This document shows, piece after piece, positions 41,541 to 50,637 of a DNA stretch of 54,823 bases. The notes under the pieces are model-generated. The model ran no database searches. It saw nothing but the letters and a program-made list of their open reading frames with translations, and was not told the origin of the DNA. Made by a program: the position numbers and the translations under genes. The stretch is from Geodermatophilus amargosae (GTDB taxonomy: Bacteria > Actinomycetota > Actinomycetes > Mycobacteriales > Geodermatophilaceae), in the NCBI RefSeq assembly GCF_900116515.1, contig NZ_FPBA01000031.1, positions 1 through 54,823 of the forward strand. Reading direction: 5' to 3'. The number at the start of each line of letters is the position of its first letter. The stretch's first letter is position 1.

Positions 41541-43184
41541 TCAGAGCCGGCGCGAAGCGCTCGTTCGACCGAGGTCGGTGGCGGTCTCAAGCACCCGCGG
41601 GTCCGCCCGGAGCACGTGCTTGGCGACCTTGTCCGGACCCGTACGCGGCAGGTCGTCCATGAACGCGACGAACCGTGGCACCTTGACCGGGGCGAGGTGC
41701 TCCGCGCAGAAGCCCGCGATCTCGCTCGCGGTGGCCTCGTGCCCGGGGACCAGCACGGTCACCGCGCAGAGCTCCTCGTCGCCGAGCTCGCCGGGAACGG
41801 GGATCACCGCCACGTCCAGCACCGCGGGATGCCTCAGGATGACCTTCTCCACCTCGACCGGGGAGATGTTCTCGCCGCGCCGTTTGACGATGTCCCGGTT
41901 GCGCGCGACGAAGGTGAAGACGCCGTCGGCGTCGCGCCGGACGAGGTCCTCCGTGCAGAACCACCCGCCCTCGCGGAAGGCCGCACGTGTGCGCTCCTCG
42001 TCGCGGAAGTACTCCTTCATGACGTTCGGCGTCCGCACCCACAGTTCACCGACCTCGCCGACCGGCACGTCCTCGCCCTGCCCGTCGACGACGCGGCACT
42101 CGGCCCAGGGCCGGGAGCGGTCCGGGTGGCTGCCCACCACGCCCATGCTGCCGGGAGCGCGCGGGCCGTCGAAGGGGGTGGAGAGCACTCCGGGGATCTC
42201 CGTCATCCCGTAGCCGGCGATGATCGTGGGGATGCCGCACTCCTCGCGCAGGAACTGCTCGGTGTGCGGCGGTCCGCCGCCGGAGACGACCCGGAGCGGG
42301 TGGTCCTCGCGGTACTCGGCGCGGGGGCGCGACACGAGGATGTTGAGCACCGTGTTGGTCGCGTTGACGACCGTCGCCCCGAGGTCCGCCGCGGTGTGCC
42401 AGAACCGCCCGGCCGAGAACCGGGGGACCACGATGCACGACGCACCCGCCGCCAGGGTCCCGCAGAGCGAGTAGAACATCGCGTTGATGTGGAACAGCGG
42501 CAGGATGACCAGCACCCTGTCCCGGGGCTGCAGGTGGACGCGCTCGACGTAGGCCTCGCCGGACAGGATCAGGCTGCGCTGGGTGTGCACCACGCCCTTG
42601 GGCCGGCCGGAACTTCCCGACGTGAAGATGATGATCGCGGCGTCATCCGCGGACACGCCGTCGGTGGCGGCCGGGTCGAGCGACCCGGCTGTCCGGGGAT
42701 CCGACAGGTCCTCGAAGCACGGCTTGCCCTCGACCCGGCCGGTGGTGCACAGCCAGGGCTGCTCGGCCAGGCGGCCGCGCGCCTCCCGGACGGTGTCCAG
42801 GAGCTCGGGCGAGACGACGATGCCGGTGGCGCCGGCGTGCTCGAACAGGCCGGCGACCTCCTCCACCCCCAGCTCGGAGTTCACCGGGACCGTGATCGCG
42901 CCGAGGCGGGCGGCCGCCAGCAGGAGGAGGACGTGCGCGACGTCGTTGCGCGACACGATCGCCACTCGGTCGCCGCGACGTACGCCCCGGCCGTGCAAGG
43001 ACACCGCCAGCGCCTCGGCACGGGCGACGACCTCACGCCAGGAGAGCGTGTTCCCCACCTCGTCGAGCACCAGTGCCCGGTCCGGGTCCGGAGCCGAGCG
43101 GCTGGCCACCAGGCCGGCCAGCGTGTAGTCGTGCTCGGGGTAGGAGCCCAGCACCTCGATCGGCGACAGCGGGGGCGCGTCCAT
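41541..43184 (-). CDS. AMP-forming acyl-CoA synthetase (aryl/acyl-CoA ligase)
   Basis: 547 residues. IIIFTSGSSGRPKGVVHT phosphate loop, AGYGMTEIPG, RRDADGVFTFVARNRDIVKRRGENIS (read as DGVFTFVARNRD and RGENIS) and the C-terminal RTGPDKVAKHVL. The usual final Lys motif G-K is PDKV, retaining a Lys. ATG at 43184 overlaps the stop of the upstream citryl-CoA-lyase-like gene by 1-4 bases, so the two form an operon. Members of this branch include crotonobetaine, benzoate and fatty-acid ligases; the assignment to a substrate is open. Confidence 0.86.
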   Translation of the reverse strand: MDAPPLSPIEVLGSYPEHDYTLAGLVASRSAPDPDRALVLDEVGNTLSWREVVARAEALAVSLHGRGVRRGDRVAIVSRNDVAHVLLLLAAARLGAITVPVNSELGVEEVAGLFEHAGATGIVVSPELLDTVREARGRLAEQPWLCTTGRVEGKPCFEDLSDPRTAGSLDPAATDGVSADDAAIIIFTSGSSGRPKGVVHTQRSLILSGEAYVERVHLQPRDRVLVILPLFHINAMFYSLCGTLAAGASCIVVPRFSAGRFWHTAADLGATVVNATNTVLNILVSRPRAEYREDHPLRVVSGGGPPHTEQFLREECGIPTIIAGYGMTEIPGVLSTPFDGPRAPGSMGVVGSHPDRSRPWAECRVVDGQGEDVPVGEVGELWVRTPNVMKEYFRDEERTRAAFREGGWFCTEDLVRRDADGVFTFVARNRDIVKRRGENISPVEVEKVILRHPAVLDVAVIPVPGELGDEELCAVTVLVPGHEATASEIAGFCAEHLAPVKVPRFVAFMDDLPRTGPDKVAKHVLRADPRVLETATDLGRTSASRRL

Positions 43185-43981
43185 CAGCGCTGCTCGCTCG
43201 CGCGGATGGCGGCTTCGCTCGTCTCGCGGCCGACGCGGGCGGTGATCTCGCGGGCGATCGGGTTGGTGAGCTCCTCGCGGACGTGTCCCACGAGGCCGAT
43301 GCACCGTGAGATCACGCCGATGCCCCGGATCACCGTCCAGGAGATCCCCATCTCCGACGCGATGGAGGCGATCGCCCCGGTGGCGTTGACCGGCAGCTCC
43401 CTGCCCGCCCGCTCGCCGGCGACGGCGGCGATCCGCTGCATCAGGGCGACGTAGGGCCCGGAGAACCCGGTCTCCTCCGCCAGCTCGAACAGCCGGACGG
43501 CCCGCGGGTCGACCGGCTTGTGCACGGGATGACCGATGCCGGGGACCTGCGCCTTCCGGGAGCGCAGCTCCGTGACCACCTCGCTCGCGAGCCCGTCGAC
43601 GTCGACGGGAGCGGTGGGGTCCGGGACGGCGTCCTGGAGGAGGTGGGCAGCGGTCTCCATGCTGCCCACGAAGACGCTGCCGAGTCCCGCCAGCCCCGCG
43701 GCGATGGCGGCCTGCATCGCTTCCGGGGCACCGGTCACCGTCATGCGCGTCGCGATGGCACTGGGCGTCATCCCGTGCTCGATCAACGTCACCGCCAGGG
43801 CGTTGAACATGACGGACTCGTTCTCGCTCGTCGGGAGCCGGTCGGTCATGATCAGAAAAGCGACGTCACCCAGGGACTGCTTGCCCAGCAGGTCCCCGCA
43901 CAGGTCCTGTCCCTTCACCACGATCCGGTCGGGCGTGCTCCAGGCGATGTCCGAGGTGAGCTTCTCGACTCGTGCTGCCAT
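43184..43981 (-). CDS. Citrate-synthase-fold protein, citryl-CoA-lyase-like
   Basis: 265 residues, much shorter than citrate synthase (about 370-430), matching the small citryl-CoA lyase/CitE-like citrate-synthase-domain proteins. Recognisable parts are DLLGKQSLGDVAFLIMT, LPTSENESVMFNALAV and GIGHPVHKPVDPRAVR with the catalytic His, then GAIASIASEMGISW. The expected chemistry is aldol or Claisen cleavage (or condensation) of a CoA ester. ATG 43981 has GGAG 9 bases upstream. Coupled to the CoA ligase, so acid activation followed by cleavage is a reasonable guess. Confidence 0.8.
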   Translation of the reverse strand: MAARVEKLTSDIAWSTPDRIVVKGQDLCGDLLGKQSLGDVAFLIMTDRLPTSENESVMFNALAVTLIEHGMTPSAIATRMTVTGAPEAMQAAIAAGLAGLGSVFVGSMETAAHLLQDAVPDPTAPVDVDGLASEVVTELRSRKAQVPGIGHPVHKPVDPRAVRLFELAEETGFSGPYVALMQRIAAVAGERAGRELPVNATGAIASIASEMGISWTVIRGIGVISRCIGLVGHVREELTNPIAREITARVGRETSEAAIRASEQR

Positions 43982-44102
43982 CGGTGGGTGCTCCAAGGGT
44001 GGAGGGAGGCCGGCCCCGGTCCCCGAGGCGGATCGGCAGAGGGGGATCCTGAGGGCCGCGGTTCGCCCCGGTCAAGAGACACCCGGGCGACCCGGTCGAC
44101 GC

Positions 44103-44131
44103 TTGACGGAACCGGTAACCAGACGGTTGCC
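44103..44131 (+). promoter_or_regulatory. Family-B operator before the intradiol dioxygenase gene
   Basis: TTGACG (44103-44108) precedes GGTAACCAGACGGTTGCC (44114-44131), whose core AACC-AGAC-GGTT (44117-44128) is the family-B palindrome. The distance from TTGACG to AACC (14 bases) equals that at 46130. It lies between divergent genes, 107 bases before the dioxygenase start and 136 after the lyase-like start, so it could control both. Confidence 0.55.
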
Positions 44132-44238
44132 GCGGAGGGTACCCGTCGCATACGGTGCCTTCGATCTCCCCGGCGGGACCGGCCGGTGCGGTGCGCCGGT
44201 GGCACTCCGGCTACCGAGGCTCTGGATTGAGGGTTCCG

Positions 44239-45180
44239 ATGACTGACTCCCAGGCTCACGAACAGGCCGACGGCCACTCCGACTTCGTCGAGGACCTGGC
44301 GTCGCTCACGCCCACGGTGCTGGCCTCGTACTCCCGCATCGAGGACGAACGCCTCCGCGAGCTGGTCACGTCCGCGATCTCGCACCTGCACGCGTTCGTG
44401 CGGGAGGTCGGCCTGACCAACCAGGAGTGGCGGCAGGCGCTCGATTTCGTCAACGCGCTCGGCCGGGGGGCCGGGCCCGGGTCCAACCGCGCGATGGCGC
44501 TGTCGGACCTGCTCGGTGTGTCGACGCTGGTCTGCCTGCTCGAGGACACCGCCGTCACCGGCGGCGCGCACCACACGGCGAGCTCGGTCCTCGGGCCGGT
44601 GTGGCGGCAGGGTGCCCCCTTCGTCGAGAGCGGCGGCTCGTTGCTCCGTTCCGAGACTCCGGGGGAGCCGCTGTTGTTCACCGGGCGCGTCCTCGACCCG
44701 TCGGGCAACCCGCTGCCCGACGTCACCGTCCACGTGTGGCAGGCGACGCCCGACGGGCTCTACGAGAACCAGGACGAAGAGCAGGAGGAGATGAACCTCC
44801 GCGCTCGCTTCACGACGGGTGCCGACGGGACGTTCCAGTTCCGGTCCGTGCTCCCCGGCGGGTACCCGATCCCGACCGTGGAGCCCCTCGGGACCATGCT
44901 GCGGCTCGCGAAGCGCCCGGCGTGGAGGCCGGCGCACATCCACTTCATGCTGCACCGCGAGGGGCTCCGGACCCTCGTGACGCAGATCTTCCACCCGCTC
45001 GACCCGCACCTCCACCAGGACGCGGCGTTCGGCGCCACGAAGGACCTCATGATGGGCGGCTTCGAGGAGCACACCGGGCCCGCACCCGAGCCGGGTATCG
45101 AGGGCACCTGGTACACCGCCGAGGAGACGTTCGTGATGGTGCCCGGCGAGTCGGTGGTGCCGGCGGCTCCGATCGAGTAG
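44239..45180 (+). CDS. Intradiol ring-cleavage dioxygenase (hydroxyquinol/catechol 1,2-dioxygenase type)
   Basis: 313 residues. N-terminal helical dimerisation domain (about 1-105), then the catalytic beta domain. Iron(III) ligands are readable: Y175 (GLYENQ), Y209 (GGYPIP), H233 and H235 (PAHIHF). The family cleaves catechol or benzene-1,2,4-triol between the two hydroxyls to a cis,cis-muconate. The length and presence of the helical domain separate it from the pcaHG type. Hydroxyquinol is favoured slightly by overall form, but no maleylacetate reductase is in the window. ATG 44239 chosen over an in-frame start 84 bases upstream. Confidence 0.88.
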   Translation: MTDSQAHEQADGHSDFVEDLASLTPTVLASYSRIEDERLRELVTSAISHLHAFVREVGLTNQEWRQALDFVNALGRGAGPGSNRAMALSDLLGVSTLVCLLEDTAVTGGAHHTASSVLGPVWRQGAPFVESGGSLLRSETPGEPLLFTGRVLDPSGNPLPDVTVHVWQATPDGLYENQDEEQEEMNLRARFTTGADGTFQFRSVLPGGYPIPTVEPLGTMLRLAKRPAWRPAHIHFMLHREGLRTLVTQIFHPLDPHLHQDAAFGATKDLMMGGFEEHTGPAPEPGIEGTWYTAEETFVMVPGESVVPAAPIE

Positions 45181-45317
45181 TCGCCCGGCGGGATCCGCGT
45201 CTCGCGGCTCCCTCCCCATCCGAGCCCGCACGGAGCTGTTGCCGGGGCCGTCGCAGAGCACGCGGCCGGAGCCGCCGCACGTCCGTTCGACCCTCGCTGA
45301 TCCCAGGAGCTGACCCG

Positions 45318-45710
45318 ATGGCATCCCCGATCCGCCCACTCGCCCGCGTCCTGACCGCCTCGACCTACGTCCTGCTCGGCGTCGATGCCCTGCTCACCCC
45401 GGGTTTCCGCGTCGCCCAGGCCGGACCCACACTCGCGGCGATCCGGCGCGCCGTGCCGCTGCCGGAGGACGAGGTGGTGGTCCGGGGCAACGCCGCCGTC
45501 CAGGTCGTGGGTGGCGCGATGCTGGCCCTCGGCGTGCTGCCCCGGCTCTCGGCGCTGGCGTTGGTCGGCTCCATGGTGCCCACCACGTTGGCCGGCCACG
45601 CCTACTGGGCGGCGGAGGACCCGGTGGTCCGCAAGCAGCAGCGGATCCAGTTCCACAAGAACCTCGCGATGATCGGCGGGCTGCTCTTCGCCGTCCTCGA
45701 CCGGCCCTGA
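45318..45710 (+). CDS. DoxX-family membrane protein
   Basis: 130 residues with about four hydrophobic helices: VLTASTYVLLGVDALL, VQVVGGAMLALGVL, LSALALVGSMVPTTLAGHAY and LAMIGGLLFAVLD. Typical DoxX length and layout. Members are small integral membrane proteins of the cytoplasmic membrane linked to redox or sulfur metabolism in some species, but with no general function. AGGAG lies 9 bases before ATG 45318. Sits 137 bases after the dioxygenase and could be on its transcript. Confidence 0.82.
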   Translation: MASPIRPLARVLTASTYVLLGVDALLTPGFRVAQAGPTLAAIRRAVPLPEDEVVVRGNAAVQVVGGAMLALGVLPRLSALALVGSMVPTTLAGHAYWAAEDPVVRKQQRIQFHKNLAMIGGLLFAVLDRP

Positions 45711-46216
45711 GGGCGGAGGTCCGGGACACCGGTCGGGCGATCGGCCGGGCCGTTCGGCAGCGACCGCGGCAGGGGTCGAGGTGCGCCTCTCGACGGTGCG
45801 GTGTTCCCCGACGCGGTGGAGGCGCTCCCCCTGCATGCCGGTCGCGGATCGCAACGGACTGACCGGTCGCGGCCGCTGACGAGCCGACGCCGGAGGTGCG
45901 AGGCCGGTCGAGTCGCTGAGCCCGCGACCGTGGTCGTCGACGGCCTCGCCGCTGGGTTCCGCACGACTGTCGCCGCCCGCCCCGCCCGGGGTGCTCGGGC
46001 CGGGGGGCAGGTCATCGCCCTGGCGCCGGCGCGGCTGCCGCTGGATCCCCGGATCCGGACCTCCGGGAACGGCGACGAGGTATCTGATGCGGTCGACGGA
46101 ACGGCTGTAGCAGACCCGCTGGGTCTCCATTGACGGTGTGACCAACCGTATGGTTGGCTCCGCCTCGATAGTGAGCAGCACCACACGCTGCCACTGCGAC
46201 TCATGGAGGTGGGCAC
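45711..46216 (+). other. Intergenic region before the ABC importer
   Basis: 506 bases. GTCGAG-N8-CTCGAC (45775-45794) is a weak hairpin that may end the DoxX transcript. GACCGGTC at 45861-45868 is a short palindrome, one base off family A. Near the end is the family-B site at 46142. Open frames in this region are short, lack ribosome sites and match nothing I know. Confidence 0.5.
46130..46157 (+). promoter_or_regulatory. Family-B operator before the ABC importer
   Basis: TTGACG (46130-46135) followed by CCAACC-GTAT-GGTTGG (46142-46157), a perfect palindrome with 6-base arms, the best family-B example. No clear -10 at 17 bases; GATAGT at 46167-46172 is the nearest. It is 60 bases before the lipoprotein start. 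Confidence 0.6.
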
Positions 46217-47788
46217 GTGCTCCGAAACCGGCGGGCTACAGCACGCGGTAGGCGTGGGGCGGTCGGGCTGATCGTCACCGGGACGCTCGTGCTCACCGCA
46301 TGTGGCGGCACCAGCGGCGGTGGATCCGGCTCCGGATCAGGGTCTGGATCCGGCGAAACGGGCGACGGCGTCCTGACGCTGGGCCTCGAGAACACGCTCC
46401 CCGGCTGGGACTGGCGGAAGCAGATCACCGCCGGGCACGTCGGCCTCGAGTGGCGCCCGGTCTACGACACCCTGCTGCGGACGAACCCCGACGGCACTGT
46501 CGAGCCCAACGCCGCGGAGGAGTTCTCGTACAACGAGGACAAGACGGTGCTCACGCTGAAGCTGCGTGACGGCATGACGTTCACCGACGGGAAGCCGGTC
46601 AACGCGGAAGCCGCCAAGTTCAGCCTGGAGGGGTTCCGCGACGGGGGCGGGGTCGACTCGGGCCGCCTGCGGGGCATCACCGTGGACGTGGTGGACGACA
46701 TGACCATCACCCTCACGTTGCCGGCTCCCAACCCGGGCCTGGTCTCCCAGCTCGGGGCCTCGGCGGGCCAGCTGGTGAGCCCCGCGACGCTCGACAACCC
46801 GGCAACCCTGGACACGCAGCCGATCGGCAGCGGCCCGTACATCTACAACACCGCGGAGTCGGTCGTCGGGAGCAAGTTCGTCTTCGACCGGAACCCCGAC
46901 TACTGGAACCCGGACGATTTCGCCTACGACAAGATCGAGTTCATGGTCATGCCCGACGAGACCGCCCAGCTCAACGCTCTGGCGTCCGGGCAGATCGACG
47001 GCGCCGAGCTCTCGCTCGCCAGCGTCCAGCAGGCGGAGTCATCGGGTAGCCACGTCGAGACCTTCCCCAACGTGTGGAGCGGGATCTACTTCACGGACCG
47101 GGCGGGGACGCAGATCCCGGCGCTCGCGGACGTGCGGGTGCGGCAGGCGATCAACATGGTGTTCGACAGGGACGCCATCGTCCAGGCCATCTGGAACGGC
47201 CACGGCACCGCGAACGCCTCCATCTTCGGCCCGGGGACCAGTGGGTACGACGAGGACCTCACGGACCACTACGAGTACGACGTCGAGGCCGCGAAGCAGC
47301 TGATGGAGGACGCCGGCTACGCCGACGGGTTCGACGTGACGCTCCCGGAGGTGGAGAACTACAACCAGGAGTACACCGCCATCACGGTGCAGCAGCTGGC
47401 CGAGCTGAACATCCGGGCCACCCCGGTCTCCATCCCGCGCCAGGAGTCGATCCCGCGCATCGTCGGCGGCGAGTTCCCGATGTTCGTCTACAAGCTGCCG
47501 GTGAACCCCGAGGTCGAGCAGGTGACGAACTACGTCCGGCCGCAGGGGAGCTTCAACCCCCTGCACAACGAGGACCCCGCGCTGAACGACCTGCTGGCGC
47601 AGTGGGCGGTCGCCGACCCGGACGAGGCGGGGGACATCTACCAGCAGATCAACGAGTTCCTCGTCGAGAACGCCTGGTTCGCCCCCTTCGGCAACCCGGA
47701 CGTGACCTGGGCCTTCAACGACACCGTCACCGTCTCCGGGACGATCGGCACCACGCCTCCGCTCTACGCCTTCGGGCCCATGGAGTAA
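46217..47788 (+). CDS. ABC importer solute-binding lipoprotein (peptide/nickel family 5)
   Basis: 523 residues. N-terminal signal with RNRRATARGRR, a hydrophobic core GLIVTGTLVLTAC and lipobox LTAC, lipidated Cys 29, followed by a Gly-Ser linker (GSGSGSGSG). The rest is a family-5 binding protein (DppA/OppA like): FSYNEDKTVLTLKLRDGMTF, IGSGPYIY, and NPDYWNPDDF. It captures a peptide-sized or aromatic-glycoside ligand outside the membrane. Followed by a permease, a permease-ATPase fusion and an ATPase. Ligand unknown; placement beside aromatic dioxygenases hints at an aromatic substrate rather than peptide. Confidence 0.92.
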   Translation: MLRNRRATARGRRGAVGLIVTGTLVLTACGGTSGGGSGSGSGSGSGETGDGVLTLGLENTLPGWDWRKQITAGHVGLEWRPVYDTLLRTNPDGTVEPNAAEEFSYNEDKTVLTLKLRDGMTFTDGKPVNAEAAKFSLEGFRDGGGVDSGRLRGITVDVVDDMTITLTLPAPNPGLVSQLGASAGQLVSPATLDNPATLDTQPIGSGPYIYNTAESVVGSKFVFDRNPDYWNPDDFAYDKIEFMVMPDETAQLNALASGQIDGAELSLASVQQAESSGSHVETFPNVWSGIYFTDRAGTQIPALADVRVRQAINMVFDRDAIVQAIWNGHGTANASIFGPGTSGYDEDLTDHYEYDVEAAKQLMEDAGYADGFDVTLPEVENYNQEYTAITVQQLAELNIRATPVSIPRQESIPRIVGGEFPMFVYKLPVNPEVEQVTNYVRPQGSFNPLHNEDPALNDLLAQWAVADPDEAGDIYQQINEFLVENAWFAPFGNPDVTWAFNDTVTVSGTIGTTPPLYAFGPME

Positions 47789-47799
47789 GAGGGCCTGCC

Positions 47800-47836
47800 G
47801 GCCGGCCGGCGGGACTGCAGGTCCTGCCGGCCGGCC
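47800..47836 (+). terminator. Intra-operon hairpin between binding protein and permease
   Basis: GGCCGGCCGGCGGGAC (47800-47815) pairs with GTCCTGCCGGCCGGCC (47821-47836) over 16 positions, including one G-U pair, with loop TGCAG. The motif CCTGCCGGCCGGCC also occurs as a direct repeat (47794 and 47823). No T-tract. Likely lowers read-through or protects the upstream message so that binding protein exceeds permease. Confidence 0.65.
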
Positions 47837-47902
47837 ACCACGCTCCACCTCACCGGGTGACCCCATCCGTACCGCTCGTCCGAAGACTGCCGTGAGGTCG
47901 CA

Positions 47903-48844
47903 ATGCTGATGTTCATCGGGCGCAAACTCGCCGCTGGCCTGGTCCTGTTCATCGCGGTCACCTTCGTGACCTTCCTCCTCGTCTTCTCCAATGGTGAGGA
48001 GTCCGTGCGCAACAACCTCGGTGAGCTGGCCACCGAGGACCAGATCGCGCAGCGGGTGAACGAGCTGAACCTCGATCAGCCGGTCCTCGTCCAGTACGTC
48101 AAGTGGCTCGGCAGTCTCCTGACCGGGAGCCTCGGCCGCAGCTTCAACTCCGGCGAGACCGTCACGAGCATCCTCGCGACGCGCATCCCCGTCACGCTCT
48201 CGATCATCTTCCTCGCCCTGCTGGTCACGTCCGTGCTCAGCATCGCCGTGGGGGTCGTCTCGGCCGTCAAGGGAGGCTGGGTCGACCGCTCGCTGCAGTT
48301 CCTGGCCGGCGGCGCGGCGGCGCTGCCGAGCTTCCTCGTGGCGATCGCGCTGACGTTCCTGTTCGCCATCGCACTCCCGATCTTCCCGGCGACGGGCTAC
48401 GTGCCCTTCGGCGAGGACCCCGGACGCTGGGCGACGTCGCTGGTGCTGCCGATCGCCGCCCTGGTGATCCACATGGTGGCCAACTCGGCCCAGCAGTTCC
48501 GTGGCGCGATGGTGGACGCCCTGAAGCAGGACTACATCCGGACCCTGCGCTCGCGCGGTGTACCCGAGCGCGCGGTCGTGCTCCGCCACGCGCTGCGCAA
48601 CGCCGCGGCACCCGGCCTGACGATCCTGTCCGTGCAGACCATCGGCCTCGTCGGAGGGGCGGTGCTCATCGAGCAGATCTTCGCCCTCCCGGGCGTCGGC
48701 CAGTTCACCATCAGGGCGGCGATCGCCGGCGACCTGCCGTCCGTGATGGGCGTCGTCGTTTTCGGGACCCTGCTGGTCCTCGTCGTGAACATCCTGGCCG
48801 ACGTCGTGAACGCGTGGATCAACCCGAGGGTGAGGCTGTCATGA
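47903..48844 (+). CDS. ABC importer permease (DppB-like)
   Basis: 313 residues with six expected membrane helices, starting MLMFIGRKLAAGLVLFIAVTF (first helix), and the EAA loop near DALKQDYIRTLRSRGVPE that contacts the ATPase. Located in the cytoplasmic membrane. It forms a heterodimeric pore with the permease half of the following fusion protein. Ends with an ATGA overlap with that gene. Confidence 0.92.
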   Translation: MLMFIGRKLAAGLVLFIAVTFVTFLLVFSNGEESVRNNLGELATEDQIAQRVNELNLDQPVLVQYVKWLGSLLTGSLGRSFNSGETVTSILATRIPVTLSIIFLALLVTSVLSIAVGVVSAVKGGWVDRSLQFLAGGAAALPSFLVAIALTFLFAIALPIFPATGYVPFGEDPGRWATSLVLPIAALVIHMVANSAQQFRGAMVDALKQDYIRTLRSRGVPERAVVLRHALRNAAAPGLTILSVQTIGLVGGAVLIEQIFALPGVGQFTIRAAIAGDLPSVMGVVVFGTLLVLVVNILADVVNAWINPRVRLS

Positions 48845-50637
48845 GCGAGGTCACGTCCAACCTGGTCAGCCCTCAACTCGACGCCCCTGTGGTGGGGCGC
48901 CGGCTGTGGCGCCGAGTGCTGGGCAACCCCGTGGGGTTCGTGACGGTCCTGCTCCTGGTCCTGATCGTGGCGTTCGGGGTCCTCGCGCCCTGGCTGGCGC
49001 CCAACGACCCGAACCTCGCGCGGCTGGAACTGACGAACGCCGGGCCCTTCAGCACCGACTTCTGGCTCGGCGGCGACAACACCGGGCGAGACATCCTGAG
49101 CCGCCTCATGTTCGCCACCCGCGGCACCCTCGTGGCGATCCTCGTGGTGCTCGTCGTCAGCTCACTCCTGGGCGGGACCGCCGGCCTGATCGCCGGCTAC
49201 TTCGGCGGCCGCCTCGACGACGCCGCCGACTGGATCTCGAACGTGCTCCTGGCGCTGCCCGGCATCGTCCTGCTGATCGTGCTCTACACCGTCATCGGAC
49301 CGAACATCCTGCTCGCCATGGCGGTCTACGGGGTCCTGATCTCGCCGTCGTACTTCCGGCTGGTGCGGTCGTTGGTCCAGTCCATCCGCCACGAGCTCTA
49401 CATCGACGCGGCCAAGGTCGCCGGCCTGTCCGACCGGCGCATCGTCGCCCGACACGTCCTCCGGGCGGTCCGCGGGCCGATCATCGTGCACAGCGCGTTC
49501 GTGCTGGCCTCGGCCATCGCCGTCCAGGCGGCACTGGAGTTCCTCGGCCTGGGTGATCCCACCGATCCCTCCTGGGGGCGGATGCTCCAGGACGCGTTCA
49601 ACAACATCTTCGTCAACCGGGTCGCGGTGGTCTGGCCGGTGCTGCTGATCGGCGCGACCACGCTGTCCCTCGTCATGCTGGGGAACGTCATCCGTGACGC
49701 CCTGCAGGCGTCCGCGAGCAGGCCCACGGCCCTGTCCCCGGCGGTGGTCCGACGGCTGCGGGCCGAGCAGGTCAGCGAGGCGGAGCCGCGCAGTGAGGCG
49801 GGGCAGTCCGACCGGCTCCCCCTCCTGCGGGTGTGCGACCTGGCCATCGGCTACCCCGACTCGACGACCACGGTGAAGCCCGTCGTCCACGGCGTCGACC
49901 TGGTGGTCGAGCGCGGTGAGATCCACGGGCTGGTGGGGGAGTCCGGCTCCGGGAAGTCGCAGGTCGCCCTCTCGATCCTCGGCATCCTCCCGCCGGAGGC
50001 GGTCATCCTCCGCGGCGCGATCGAGTTCCACGGCGAGGACCTCCTGGCCGACCCCAGGCGCATGCGCGAGGTCCGCGGGCGCCGCATCGCCTATGTGCCC
50101 CAGGAGCCGCTGAGCAACCTCGATCCCACCTTCACGGTCGGGCAGCAGCTCACCTACGGCCTCCGGGCGGTCAAGGACGTGTCCCGGCGCGAGGCCAGGC
50201 AGCAACTGCTCGAGCTCCTGGACCGCGTGGGGATCAGGAACCCCGCCCGTGTCTTCGACCTCTATCCCCACCAGGTGTCGGGCGGGATGGCGCAGCGGGT
50301 GTTGATCGCCGGCGCACTGGCCGGCGACCCCGAGCTCATCATCGCGGACGAGCCGACGACAGCGCTCGACGTGACGGTGCAGGCCGACGTCCTCGAGCTG
50401 CTGCGGAACCTCCAGCAGGAACGAGAACTCGGCATGGTGATCGTGACGCACAACTTCGGCGTAGTGGCGGACCTCTGCGACAGGGTCAGCGTGATGCAGT
50501 CGGGACGGATCGTGGAGAGCCGCAGTGCCCGCGACCTGTTCGCCTCCCCGGAGCACGAGTACACGCGCATGCTGTTGAACTCCTCGCTCGACGGCGCCGA
50601 GCTGCGGACGCCGCTCGCCGTCGGGAGCGGCGCGTGA
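48841..50637 (+). CDS. Fused ABC permease-ATPase (DppC-DppD)
   Basis: 598 residues. The first 290 or so form a DppC-type permease: GNPVGFVTVLLLVLIVAFGVL helix, GGDNTGRDILSRLM and EAA-type loop DAAKVAGLSDRRIVARH. After a linker rich in Ala/Ser/Glu the second half is an ATPase with Walker A GESGSGKS (about 365), signature VSGGMAQR and Walker B LIIADEP. A permease fused to its ATPase is uncommon but occurs in actinobacterial peptide importers. It would work with the DppF-like ATPase at 50634, giving two different nucleotide-binding subunits. Confidence 0.9.
   Translation: MSEVTSNLVSPQLDAPVVGRRLWRRVLGNPVGFVTVLLLVLIVAFGVLAPWLAPNDPNLARLELTNAGPFSTDFWLGGDNTGRDILSRLMFATRGTLVAILVVLVVSSLLGGTAGLIAGYFGGRLDDAADWISNVLLALPGIVLLIVLYTVIGPNILLAMAVYGVLISPSYFRLVRSLVQSIRHELYIDAAKVAGLSDRRIVARHVLRAVRGPIIVHSAFVLASAIAVQAALEFLGLGDPTDPSWGRMLQDAFNNIFVNRVAVVWPVLLIGATTLSLVMLGNVIRDALQASASRPTALSPAVVRRLRAEQVSEAEPRSEAGQSDRLPLLRVCDLAIGYPDSTTTVKPVVHGVDLVVERGEIHGLVGESGSGKSQVALSILGILPPEAVILRGAIEFHGEDLLADPRRMREVRGRRIAYVPQEPLSNLDPTFTVGQQLTYGLRAVKDVSRREARQQLLELLDRVGIRNPARVFDLYPHQVSGGMAQRVLIAGALAGDPELIIADEPTTALDVTVQADVLELLRNLQQERELGMVIVTHNFGVVADLCDRVSVMQSGRIVESRSARDLFASPEHEYTRMLLNSSLDGAELRTPLAVGSGA

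Noticed and set aside
45801..46133. 110-residue open frame in the gap before the ABC importer
   Set aside because: GTG start without ribosome site, Arg/Ala-rich low-complexity product, no family resemblance; typical chance frame in GC-rich DNA.
46320..46365. Repeated GGATCCGG-like units, possible microsatellite
   Set aside because: They encode the Gly-Ser linker after the lipidated cysteine and need no other explanation.
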